Below are positions 18,901 to 29,900 of a stretch of DNA of 64,000 nucleotides, piece after piece. The number at the start of each line of letters is the position of its first letter. Position 1 is the stretch's first letter. The notes under the pieces are model-generated. The model saw nothing but the letters and a program-made list of their open reading frames with translations. It was not told the DNA's origin and made no database searches. Source of the DNA: UBA6168 sp041392505 (GTDB lineage: Bacteria; Bacteroidota; Bacteroidia; Chitinophagales; Saprospiraceae); NCBI GenBank assembly GCA_041392505.1, contig JAWKLX010000014.1:62001-126000 (forward strand), in the 5' to 3' direction. Both the position numbers and the translations under genes were made by a program.

Positions 18901-20213
18901 TCAACCTTTTGTCAAATGCAATCAAGTTTACGCCGGAAGGCGGGAAAATTACGTTGTTGGTGGAACGGGCGGATGGACGTACTTCACCCCCCAGCCCCCC
19001 TCAAGGGGGGACAACGGTCTCCGCAAATCATAAAGTGCTGCCCTTTAGCAGAGGAATTTCCCCCCTTGAGGGGGGCTGGGGGGTGAACCCATTTTTCGTA
19101 AAAATAACCGTCCGTGACACGGGCATTGGCATCCCTGCCGACCGCCTGCCTTTTGTATTTGGCCGCTTCTACCAGGTGGATAGTTCCCGCACCAAAGAAC
19201 AGGAAGGCACCGGTATTGGATTGGCGTTGGTAAAGGAATTTGTGGAACTGCACCACGGGCAGGTATCGGTCGAAAGCCAAATTGGGGTTGGGACTGCATT
19301 TACCGTCTTTTTACCTTTTGGAGAGGAATCTGGCAATGCCAAGGTAGAGCAGGTCAAGGAGGATGTGCTGTTGGATAGAGAAAAAGATTTTGCCGACATT
19401 GAACCGATAAAAACCACTACCAAAAACGGCCACTCGCCAAAAACGGCGCAGCTTCTCATCGTTGAAGACAACGACGACGTAAGGCATTATTTACGCGGAA
19501 ATTTAGAGGAAGCAGGGTATCAGGTCATGGAGGCGATCAACGGGGAAGAAGGTTTATCCATCGCCCAAGAACACCTGCCCGACCTCATCCTGACAGATGT
19601 CATGATGCCCCGTATGGACGGTTACGAATTCAGCCGCCGCATCCGCTCCGATGAACGGACGAGCCACATCCCATTGATTATCCTGACAGCTAAGGCGGAG
19701 GAAAAAGACAAAATTGAAGGCTTGGAAATAGGAGTGGATGATTACCTCACCAAGCCATTCAGCTCACGAGAATTGCTCACGAGGGTCGCCAACTTGATCC
19801 GCCTTCGCCGACAATTAAGGGAACGCTTCAGCACCGCTACCGTCATTCGCCCCACCGAAGTCAGCCCTGTTTCCGTGGATCAAAAATTTTTGGAAAAAGT
19901 GCTGAAAACCATCGAAGCCCGTCTGGGCGACGAACAGTTTGCCGTAGAGCCCCTGAGCGAGGCTGTCAATATGAGTGTAACCCACCTAAACCGCAAGCTC
20001 AATGCCCTGATCGGACAATCGGCCGGCAACCTCATCCGTTCGATGCGCCTGCAACGGGCCGCCGAGTTGCTCACCCAAAATTCAGGTACTGTGAAAGAAA
20101 TCGCTTTCGAGGTTGGCTTCAATACACCTGAGAATTTTTCCAGAAGTTTTAAAAAACAGTTTGGCGCTGCTCCGGGAGAATACCAAAAACAGGCCGCCGA
20201 TGTTCAAAAATGA
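15912..20213 (+). CDS. Hybrid two-component system sensor/AraC regulator (HTCS)
   Basis: One-protein signalling chain of about 1430 residues, common in Bacteroidota, that senses a periplasmic ligand and controls nearby genes. The frame opens with GTG at 15912; ATG codons at 15921 and 15936 are equally possible starts. After a signal segment (WLLLLVFFLVKI, about 37-48) come repeated Reg_prop blades (GFIWVGTRNGLNRFDG and similar, about 60-740), a Y_Y_Y domain (about 745-825) and one membrane helix (about 827-848). The HisKA domain has ISHEFRTP with His886. The HATPase domain (about 987-1133) shows the N box, DTGIGIP, FGRFYQ and GTGIGLAL. The receiver has phospho-acceptor Asp1229 in LTDVMMP, and an AraC-type HTH ends the protein. 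Residues about 1024-1059 of the ATPase domain are encoded by an inserted 105-bp element. Position between two giant surface genes suggests it regulates them; the ligand is unknown. Confidence 0.92.
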   Translation: MPKMQCYQMKVKYGYKTFFTGRAGQAGSKFPYQINKTWLLLLVFFLVKIDLPAQNFAPARIAPVTGLSEKNVNCITQDRQGFIWVGTRNGLNRFDGYQFKYYKNQQDNPLSLSNNTINAIAEDREGFLWVATSNGLNSFDPSNNTFQQFHHDDKNPKSIASGQVHSIFEDQEGNLWFGASTMLDKLDRATGEFTHYQPPTAPPAFANDNAVMTITELGNDLFIGTWGEGIWRFHKQDQRFERVHLESEEQENLRWARRVWAAPSGELFATVNDILFKYDVDRALFLKLPFPQYGKFNLTTAFHKISTDQWLVGTSGMGLKVYNQDFSQSEEYPIESDSSLANYNSVNVIFRDNCGLFWIGTRGNGLYTFDLDRKKFQGFDNEGSHSAYPQIKDITHVLETQSGEIWVANKNQGVFYLDSISHRLTHVTQKQGVPEELAISEAKVLFQDSKKRIWIGTWGYGLVMWNPTGQQVLQFTNDSSSERLLSDNFITSICESKDGRIWVSTTNGVSVIEPEGDKIYRRFLYKNGQPDGLSHPRADVVFCGHDGQIWMGTSEGGLNRYDANQDTFHYYLHDPNDPGTLGSNSVISLFEDHTDHLWVGTYGGGLHRLDADHNSFSHFKEKDGLPSDIIMGITEGPAGILWVSTDKGLSKFDTQNGTFSNYFEQDGLLGNQFNERAICASKHTGEIYLGGIGGVSYFHPDSIHTNPFVPPVVISSIKKYVTEGTQTYTVDIERTAEVDHITVPFSQNTLTFEFAALNFRQPYKNQYAYKLEGLGKNWSDLGTKREVTFGNLPSGKYTLWVKASNNDGIWNEQPISLKIYVLAPWYRTWWAYLIYTLAAAGLIFFMRKKELKEQQLQHQLELEQVEAEKLKEVDQLKSRFFTNISHEFRTPLTLILGQVESAKERINDMAVQSKLEMAFRNGKRLLQLINQLLDLSKLESGNMQLHTEQKDLLPFLKNLYYSFGSLAEQQKISLDFQCDRPSLPLFFDEIKLEKVFFNLLSNAIKFTPEGGKITLLVERADGRTSPPSPPQGGTTVSANHKVLPFSRGISPLEGGWGVNPFFVKITVRDTGIGIPADRLPFVFGRFYQVDSSRTKEQEGTGIGLALVKEFVELHHGQVSVESQIGVGTAFTVFLPFGEESGNAKVEQVKEDVLLDREKDFADIEPIKTTTKNGHSPKTAQLLIVEDNDDVRHYLRGNLEEAGYQVMEAINGEEGLSIAQEHLPDLILTDVMMPRMDGYEFSRRIRSDERTSHIPLIILTAKAEEKDKIEGLEIGVDDYLTKPFSSRELLTRVANLIRLRRQLRERFSTATVIRPTEVSPVSVDQKFLEKVLKTIEARLGDEQFAVEPLSEAVNMSVTHLNRKLNALIGQSAGNLIRSMRLQRAAELLTQNSGTVKEIAFEVGFNTPENFSRSFKKQFGAAPGEYQKQAADVQK
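18983..19087. mobile_element. 105-bp MITE-like element inside the kinase ATPase domain
   Basis: The left arm 18983-19010 and right arm 19060-19087 are perfect 28-nt inverted repeats; each contains its own small hairpin (CCCCCC TCAA GGGGGG). The 49-nt middle is unique. The element is exactly 35 codons, has no stop in the gene's frame and adds a Pro/Gly-rich loop (SPPSPPQGG ... SPLEGGWG) between two beta strands of the HATPase fold. No transposase is encoded and no clear target duplication flanks it. Confidence 0.85.
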
Positions 20214-20960
20214 CAGGTTTTGGTTCAGAATCATCATGCCTTTCCCTTGCAATCCACGGAAATTTGTCCTGTGATGAGTTAGAGAAATAATTGAAAACGA
20301 GCCATAAAAAGCCAAATGAAAACTTCTTGCATCTAACCGTCTCACCATCTCTGCTGTAGTTGAAAATTTGATTGTCAATACAGCACAACCCAACAAACAA
20401 TAACTTCAAAAAGCAGAAGCCGCTGCCGGTGGCTTCCATCATCCCAATGGCGTTCCGAGCCCTTTTTTATCCAACGCCACCGCCGATCAAGAAAACTGCA
20501 CACCAAACAAGCATTGTAACCAAACCAATGGGTGATTAGCGGAGCAATTTGAAAATTAATAAAATGCGGAGCAGGTTGATGACCGCTTTTGGCATCGTCC
20601 CAACAGCCTGCCCCGAACTCGCTTCGGGGTGCTCCTCCAAGGGTTTCTAAGGGGCGGTGGGGGTTTGAGAACCCCCACCGCCCCTTAGAAACCCTTGGAG
20701 GGCCGAGCAGATCGATAGCAAGAGCTTGGGCGACCATTCGGCCCGCATGACAAGGAGTTACTCTTTGTTCAAATTATCAATCTTCAATTTGCGAGACTAC
20801 ACCTCCATGAGGTAGGTTCAAATTTTTGGGGATACCCATTTAGCTCCACGAACAGCATTTTACGCATGAAGGGCAACCGTTTCCCGAATGTCTCTAATAA
20901 TTATCCACAAAAATTGAATCCACTCACAACCATTTTAATCAGGTAAAAAAGTAAATTGAC
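20214..20960. other. 747-bp gap upstream of the 3231-residue protein gene
   Basis: No gene is supported on either strand; the open frames across 20149-20737 run through the repeat hairpin and lack coding character. The region holds the first copy of the REP-like element (20564-20746) and an AT-rich leader before 20961. Confidence 0.6.
20564..20746 (+). repeat. REP-like element, copy 1, with perfect 30-bp hairpin
   Basis: The element starts ATGCGGAGCAGG and ends TTCGGCCCGC. It contains a small hairpin (CCCCGAA...TTCGGGG) and then a perfect 30-bp stem (20636-20665 with 20670-20699, loop TGAG). A second copy lies at 30683-30868 in the same orientation, so the pair brackets the 9.7-kb gene between them. 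It may also act as a transcription terminator or RNA-stabilising structure. Confidence 0.8.
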
Positions 20961-23900
20961 ATGAGTAGAAGAGCCTTCTTTCCATTTTTAATCATCTTGA
21001 TTCTTTGTTTTTTGGGTTCACCCAAGTCGGTGATTTCCCAACCGATGCCCAGCGCACAGATCATCACGACCAATCCGTGCGACAGGACTTTTACTTTGGA
21101 ATTCCCGATCTGGCGGCAGGATGATGGCGCCGATGACAACGAGCTGGGATACATTGACATCACCGTCAATGACGGTTCGGGCGAGGTGAATATCTTCCGT
21201 GGCGACTTTTGGGATGCCCCCAGTAATATCCCTCCACCTAGCTGGATTGGAGGACCTTGGCCTTGGACGACCAATGTTTTTGAGCCTTGGGACGATGACC
21301 AATATTGGATGGAACAGTTTCTCAATGGCTGGTCGGCCACCAAGATTGGCGGTTCGCAAGAAAACGGCAGTGTGCTCATTCCTGGCCTTACCGCCATCAA
21401 TCCGGGCGGCGATTCATGGGTGGTTTACACGTTGAAATTTTCACCTGTACCCGCATCTTGGTATGGCAAATCCATCAATGTGAAACTGTCGGGCGATTAC
21501 GATGAAGGGCAAGCATCCATCAATCAGACGCTGTCCATGAATTTCCCTTCTGTCAATGCCCCTTCTGGACTATTGGCAAATGGTGATTGTAACTCGATTT
21601 TGGTGAGTTGGACCAAACCAAGTATTTCCCCTTGTACTGACAATGACTACAGCTATCAGATTCGCTACCGCTCCTTGCCTTCTGGCTCTTTTGGCAATTG
21701 GCTACCAGTACCTGGCAATGGCAGTACCACTTCTTATTCCCATACCGGCATCAACCCCGGCGACCAGTTTGAATATGAGGTGCGGAGCGTTTTGGCAGGA
21801 CAGGTTTTTAGCAACTCATCCGATAAAGTGCAAGGAACGGCCTCTGCCCTACCCCCAACGCCCAACTCATTCGTAGCTTCCAATAACAACTGCAACCAGA
21901 CCGTCCTGCTGACGTGGGGCTTCGTTGCGGGTGTGGACAACTATCAGATTTTCAGGGACGGCAATTTAATTGAAACCTTATCGGGAACGATTACGAGCTA
22001 CACCGACATGGTGCCTGCCCGTGGCGTCAATTACAGCTACACCCTCCAAGCGGCAAATAGCTGTGGCATCAGCAATCCCGCTGGCCCGATCAATGGCATT
22101 TCGCCCGCCGAACCCAACAAACCCGCCGACGTCAATGCGTCAATCGTCCCAGGTGTGGGGGTGCAGATTTCATGGCCGGATGTCAACAATGAAACGGGTT
22201 ACAAAGTGGAACGCAGCCAGCTGGGTGGCGGCGGCGCCAGCTATTTCAACGTAGGCCAAAACGTGACCTCGTACCTTGACGAGTCGTTGATCCAGTGCCA
22301 GACTTACGAGTACCGGGTTTTCGCTATCAACGACTGCTCGCCGCTTGGTGTCCTGAGTGATTCGGTGGCCAAAATACGGCTGGTGCCCGACCTCTCCACC
22401 GTCTTTGAACCGAACACCTCCCTGCTGGCTTCAAAAGGTTTTTTCCCCAACCGGGTGGAAATGAACTGGACGGTTCAGAACAACCTCAATTTCCTCAACG
22501 GCTTTAAAATTTACCGAAAACCGCTGGGTTCGTCACAGGATTCCACGGTGATCGGCACCCTGAATTCAGGCAGCAATTTTTTCATCGACGCCTACGCCGA
22601 TGCGGGCGTCATGTACCAATATTTCATCATCGCCGAATCGCAATGTGAAACCACCACCCTCTATTCCAACGTCGCTACATCCATCGGATTCAGGAGTCCT
22701 TTTGGCATCGTCACAGGCAATGTCAGCTACGGCGGTGGAATCGCAGTGGAAGGTGTCCGCATCAGTGCCGAAAGCACGGCGGGCATTTACGGAAAGAGCC
22801 TATCATTTGTCAATGGGGGCGTCCTGAGGGCGGAGGACGATCCGACGCTGGAAATGACCGGCGAGTTGCTGGTAGAGGGGTGGTTCAAGCCGATCAGTTA
22901 CCTCGTCAACAATATGACCTTGGTGGAAAAGGCGCTGAGCTACAGTGTCAAATATGATATGACTACTGATAAATACCAGTTCTTTGTATTTAAAAACGCC
23001 ACCGAAAAGGCCGTTCTCGAAATCCCTTCGGCCCTGCTTCCGCTCAACAATTACAGCCACCTCGCCATGATGGTACACCACGACAGCCTGAAGGTGTTCA
23101 TCAATGGGGAAAGGGTCGCCAGCCAAGACCTATCCACTCTATTTCCCAGCGGGGTAGACATTTACGACACCACTACGCCTCTCATCATCGGTAAAGGTTT
23201 TAGGGGCTATGCGGACGAACTTAGGATTTGGAACATTGGGAAAACGGATGAGCAGATGAAAAACGATTTCTCCCGTTTGGTCAACGGCGGTGATTTTGGG
23301 CTAAAGGTTTACCTGCGGATGGACGAAGGGATCGGCCTGTTCGCCTATGACATTTCCAAATCGGGCGCTGTTTTCAACCGAAACCACGCTGCATTTTTGG
23401 CTTCGCCAGAATGGTCCGATGAAATCCCATCTGCCTCCCAGTTGGGTGCGGCAGCCTATACCGACAGCTTTGGCAATTACGTCCTGACCGCCCCTTATCA
23501 CGGCAACGGGGAAGTATTTACCCTCACCCCTTCCTACCTGACCCATGAGTTCAGCCCGGCTACGGAGGCGTTGTTTTTGGGGGATGGGTCATTTGTCCAT
23601 GCGGGCATCGACTTTTTGGATAAATCTTCCTTTAAGGTCAACGGTTCGTTGATTTACAAGGAAACGAGTTGCGGGGTGAAGGATGCCACTCTAAAAGTGG
23701 ATGGTGTCGCAGTCATTGAAAATGGTATTCCTGTAAAAACGGATGATGACGGCTTATTTGAAATACGAGTGCCCCTTGGTGAGCATGTGATCGAAGTAGA
23801 GCAGGAAGGGCATGTTTACTCGGTCGGCAGGTTTCCGGCTACGGGTCTCTACAATTTCCAAGAAGACCTGGCCGGGGTGAATTTCAAAGATTCCACTTTG

Positions 23901-26900
23901 GTAAAGATTGTAGGCCGGGTAGTCGGTGGTTTGCGGGAAGCCAGAAAGATACCAGGTTTAGGCAAATCAAAGAACAACATCGGTCAAGCAGAGATCATCC
24001 TGACTTCGCAGCAGGGCAACGGCTGCGCCACCCATACCGTCATGACGGTGGACACTTCGGGTGAATACACGGCCTACGTGCAACCGCTCAAATATGTGCC
24101 AACCGTCAGCATCATCGGCAACCCAGCCATCGACTTTGGGGTGCTGAACCTGCTGGATTTGTCGGGAACGCCGACCCTCAAAACGGAATACGATACATTG
24201 TTTAACAGTGCGGGGGATGTGATAAGTGTTGACTCGGTGCAGTTCCACAAGCGCTTGGATTATGTCTATCGGGTAAAACCGGAAATTGCTGTTTTTGACA
24301 AAGATGGCTCCTCCCCTTTCATCGGCGATTCGACCTATACCTATTTCAACGTGATCACGGGCGATACCCTCGAAGTTGACCTGCGGACCGACCCGTTCCG
24401 GTGGCCCGTTTTCCACCAACAGGAAGACGACTACCTCTACCGCTGCATGATCCGGGTTTTTGAAAAATACACCAACCTCGCCACGGGCGTCATCGACAGT
24501 GTGCCCACCACCGACGGCACCTTGTTTTTCAACAACGAACTATCGCATGTACCAAACGTGCAGATCGAGCTCAGCAAATTCAACAACGCTGATACCCTTA
24601 AATCTTTGGTTTATTCCTTTCAAACAGGCACACCCAATTTTGCCCAAAACCTGAGCATCCCGGCCTACAGTTTCACTAAAAAATTTGAAATCAATTTGAT
24701 CCTGAGTTCGGGAGAGGCTATCCCTTGGCTACCGATTGCCCCAGCCAATGTACCGTTTGGCGGCGATGCCATTTACCGGGCGTACCTGCTCGGTACGAGA
24801 TCGAACGGGCAACAGTTTGTCACCTTTGGCCCTGATGTACCCGAATACGTCTTAAGAGACCCGCCGGGCAGTGGCAGTTCGGCCACAAGGGAAATCGGTA
24901 CGACCAAGACAGAGAAGACCAGTTGGAACTGGAAATTGGGCGCTGCCGCACACACAAAAGATAATATCTATGCCGGAGCAAAATTCAATGTGGGGTTAGG
25001 GGTAAGTACCGCAACCGAGATAGAGAACAACAATACCTTTGGGTTCAAAGCCACCATCGGCGGGGGCAACCAAGGAAGCCAATCCGTTGTAACCACCAAC
25101 ACCCAATCATGGGCTACCCACAGCGAAACGGTCATAGCACCAGGAGCCAACAGCGACCTTTATATCGGCAAATCAAAAAATGTCCAATTTGGTGTGGCGG
25201 AAGAATTGGCCATCATTCCCAACGACCTGACCAGCTTGATCGAAACTTTGCCCGGAAATGGTGCGGCCCCAGGTTATTCTTTTGGTAAAAAATATGGTTT
25301 GTCTATCATTCCCGGAGGGTACCAAACCCAGTTTATTACCAGTGAATACGACATTAAAAACATTAAAATCCCTGACCTAATCAGCCTGCGAAACGCCCTG
25401 CTCCAATCCAATGCGAAATACACCAGCCACTTACCTATCTCAGATGCCAATTATGGCAAAAACAACGATGATCCCGTTTTTGGAAATTCCGTTTCTACCG
25501 TTACGCCAAAAACAGGAGAATTTGCCGACCTAACCGGGCCGAGTTACACCTACAACGCTGCGGACTTGCAGGATTCATTGGCAGGTGATTCGGTTAGGAT
25601 CATCAACATCCAAATTGGCCTTTGGGAAGAAGCCATTGCCCTGAACGAATGGGAAAAGGTCAACATTGACAACCAAAACGTTATTGATAGTTTAAAGCAG
25701 GTCGAACTCGACCAATTGGAAGAAGATAACCTACCCATTATAGCAGCGTACGCAACGCTGATTGCGGCAAACGGCATAGGCGGTGCAGTCGTCACTTACG
25801 GCCTCATTGCTACTCCCGTACCAGGAACGGCGATAGCGGGTTATTCTACTTTTGCCGTTACTTCAGCCAGCAATATTGCGCTGAATGAATTGACAGAGCA
25901 GTACCAAAATTACTTGAACAAAAAAGACAGGATATTAGAGAAGTTTGAACAGTTGGGCTCTCCGGCCAACTATACATTCAATGGGGGGACTTCCTTTTCC
26001 AACTCCATGACCCACGCCTCCGCTTCGAGCTACACCACCTCTTTTGAATTCACCCTAACTGCCGAATTCGTAGGGGAAGTGGAAGGAAAAGTGAATAACA
26101 CGGGCGTTGGGATAGAAAAGGGTTTGGAACTGAGCTATACCAGTGGAAGGGAATGGGAGTCAGAGGAAGCAAGTACAGAAAGCGTCAATTATACGTTGGC
26201 GGCTAATGTGGGCGATCAAATTTCAGTGGATGTTTACCCTTCCATGTTGGGATGGGGTCCAATTTTTAAAACTAAGGCGGGAAGTGCCACTTCCTGCCCT
26301 CACGAGGAAGCCGTTGTTACCTCTTTCTACGAACCGGGCACGGTCATCAGCCCAGCTACCCTTCAGTTGGAAAAACCGACCATTTCTGGTAGCCCTTCCA
26401 TTTTGACGAATATTCCATCTGGTGAGGCGGCAGTTTTCAACCTCACGTTGGGCAATGAATCGGAGGCCAACTACACTCAAGGCTACGTACTGCGAACAAT
26501 TTCTGCGAGCAACCCATTCGGTGCCATTGTGCGTTTCGACGGGGTGTTTTCGCAAGTGGTGGAAATACCGGGTGGCACGACCGTCAATAAAGTGATGACC
26601 ATCCAAAAAGGCCCCGGCCCTGTGCATAACTACGACAGCATCCTCGTGGTGCTGACTTCTCAGTGCCAATACACGGCGGGCACGGGTTTCAATACTGATA
26701 TTGCCGACTCGCTTTATGTGTCGGCCCATTTCCTGCCTTCCTGTTCCAACGTGACGATGGCGTCCCCGGAAAATCAATGGGTGCTCAACAATTCCTTCAA
26801 CGACACCATGCCCGTCGCCATCGTGGACTACAACATCAACTTCGAAGGGCTGGACTTTTTACGGGTGGATTATAAACCTTCCGACCAGCCCAACTGGATT

Positions 26901-29900
26901 GGGCTACAGACTTTCCTGAAAGACACTTCGGGTATGAACGATCCCAGTCTGACGCCCATACCTACGAGCACGCCATTTACCCTTTATGATTGGGATGTTT
27001 CGCAGTTGCCCGACGGGGATTACGATTTGCGGATTTTATCAAAATGTGAGTTTGCGGATAAGGCATCGACGACCCATTCCGGCGTCATCGACCGCATCAA
27101 CCCACATGCCTTCGGCAACCCATCGCCAGCCGACGGCGTCTTATCGCCCAATGATGAAATTTCGATCCAATTCAACGAACCCATCTATGCTGGCTCGATC
27201 AACCCGACGATCAACTTCGACATTCGGGGCGTCACCAACGGTACGGAGGTGGATCACAGCACATCGCTCCATTTCGATGGGGTGGACGACTATGTGGAAG
27301 TGACGGGGGGGGTAGCCTTGCAGCGCCGTGATTTTACCATCGAATTTTCGGTAAAAAGAAGTGGCACGGGCGAGGAAGCCATTATCAGTCAGGGGACGGA
27401 TGTGAACGAACGGCTGTTCATCGGCTTCGATGCCGACGACCATTTCGTTTTTAGGATAAACGGTCAAGAGGTCAAATCAACGGCCACGTTTGCCGACAAC
27501 ATCTGGCACTACTTCGCCGTCAGCTACGACTTTGAGGGCGAGCACGCTGAACTGTATGTGGCTGATCAGAACACTACGGCTACCATTATAAATAATGGAA
27601 ACACCACTATTTATTCCGATTACGTGGGAGGTGGGAAGTTGTTGATTGGTAAAAATTCGGTCAACAACGGCGGCTTCTTCAGTGGTAATTTTCACGAGCT
27701 GCGGATCTGGGGGACAACTCGGACGCTGAACCAATTCTCCGTACTCAAAAGTTCATTATTAAGCGGCACTGAACTGGGACTGCTGTACAACTGGCGTTTC
27801 GACGAAGCCACGGGCAACTTGGCCGAAGAGCACATTCGCCGCCGCGATGCTACCATCGTTGGGCCGACTTGGGAAATTTCACCCAATGGCCATTCCGCTG
27901 CTTTTGATGGCGTGGATGATTATTTGAAAATAGCCACTGGCGACGTAAACATCACGCCGGGCATGGATTTCACGCTGGAGTTTTGGTTCAATTCCTCCCA
28001 AGCGGGAGCGGCTACTTTGTTTTCCAATGGCACCGGGACGGGGCTTTCTGCCGACTCGCTTTATTCTTGGAACATCGACAAAGACGCCACTGGCCGCATC
28101 CATGTGAAGCACTACGGGATGGACTTCGTGGCCACGAACGATAACTTTTTCGATGGCCAATGGCACCACTTCGCCCTTGTCTTCCAGCGCTCCGGCAACC
28201 TGACCTGCTTCTTGGATGGTAACCAACAAAATACAACCCAATCCCTACCCTACAAGCAATTTGGCGGCAGCCACATGTACCTCGGCGTGAGGGGTTTTTC
28301 CATGAATTTTGTGGAAACGTTGGAAAACCATTTTGCCGGACAACTGGATGAGTTCAGGTTTTGGAATACCGCCCGCAAGGTTTTTCAGGTAAAACGGGAC
28401 AAACAAAACCGCATGAATGCCGACGAACTCGGCTTGGAATTGTACCTGCCTTTTGAAAGCTACCACAAAGACCCAACGGGCATCCCCATCCTGACGCCAA
28501 CTTTTGACGAGCAAATAGATGCGACCAAACACTCGGTCTCTAACCCAAACGGAACGATGTTGAGCAACAGCACGCCAACCATCAAGCTGCAACGCCCCGT
28601 GCAAGCCATCGCTTTTACCTATTCGATCAACAATGACAAGATCATCCTGACACCAACCACCTCGCAGGAAATCATTGAAAATGTGACGCTGGATGTTACC
28701 GTCAAAGGGCTGAAAGACCTACACGGCAACGTCATGGAATCGCCCGTCACTTGGATTGCATTTGTTGACCGCAACCAAGTGGTCTGGCAGGACGACCTGT
28801 TGGAATTTTCCATGATCCAAGGGGAGAATCTATCGTTCAACTCGGGCATTTTGAACCAGGGTGGTGCGGCCAAAGTTTTCGAAATTTTGGATGGGCCGTC
28901 ATGGCTCACGGTCACACCGCAGTCCGGTACGATCAATCCAAACAGTGCGCAGGGCATCTCCTTCAAGGTTGATCCGAATGTACCCATCGGCGATTACACG
29001 AACGACCTCAGTTTGCTGACGGATTTCAATTTCCCAGAGCGATTGACCATTCAGTTGAAGGTGAGGAAACAAGCACCTGATTGGGCCGTCAACCCAGCCA
29101 ATTTTGAGCACTCCATGGGGATCATTGGCAGTTTGAAAATCAACAACGTTGTTTCGACCGATGAGGAAGATATGCTGGCGGCATTTGTCGGCCAAGAACT
29201 GAGAGGGGTCGCAAGGCTTGAATACATCCAGCAACTGGATGCCTATCTGGCCTTTATGGATGTTTACAGCAATGCCGCCGCTGGCGAAATATTGGAGTTC
29301 CGGGTTTGGGATGCCAGCTCGGGAACGGTGTTTTCGGATGTGGTACCCGATAATATTGTCTTTTCTTCCAACACCTTGCTGGGTACGACTTCCGCTCCGC
29401 AAATTTTCGAAACGGGCAACCGCATCTCCATGGATATTTCCTTGAATGCTGGTTGGAACTGGCTCGGCTTCCCATTGGAACCTGACAACCGCAACGATTT
29501 GGATGGCATCCTGACCCCGTTTGCCCATACCAACGGCGACCAGATCAAAGGCCAATCCCAATTTTCTAATTTCGACAGCGGCGCTGGTCAATGGATCGGG
29601 TCGTTGAACGCGGCGGGCATCCAGTCCGAGCAATTGTACAAACTCAATACAGCTTTGTCGGGAACATTGACCATGAAAGGTGCTATCATCGATCCGACGA
29701 CGAAGCCTATCAATTTGGTCGCTGGCTGGAATTGGATCGGATTCATTTCCATCCGCAACCAACCGATTGAGCAAGCGCTCGGTAACTTGACGGCCAACGC
29801 TGGAGATTTGATCAAAGGAAAAACCCAGTTTGCCACGTACGATCCGTTGCTCGGCTGGATTGGCAGTTTGAAAACGTTGAAACCGGGACAAGGCTTCTTG

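Noticed and set aside
18984..19299. Short minus-strand frames with PPAPLKGG words
   Set aside because: They are produced by the inverted-repeat element and the reverse strand of the kinase gene.
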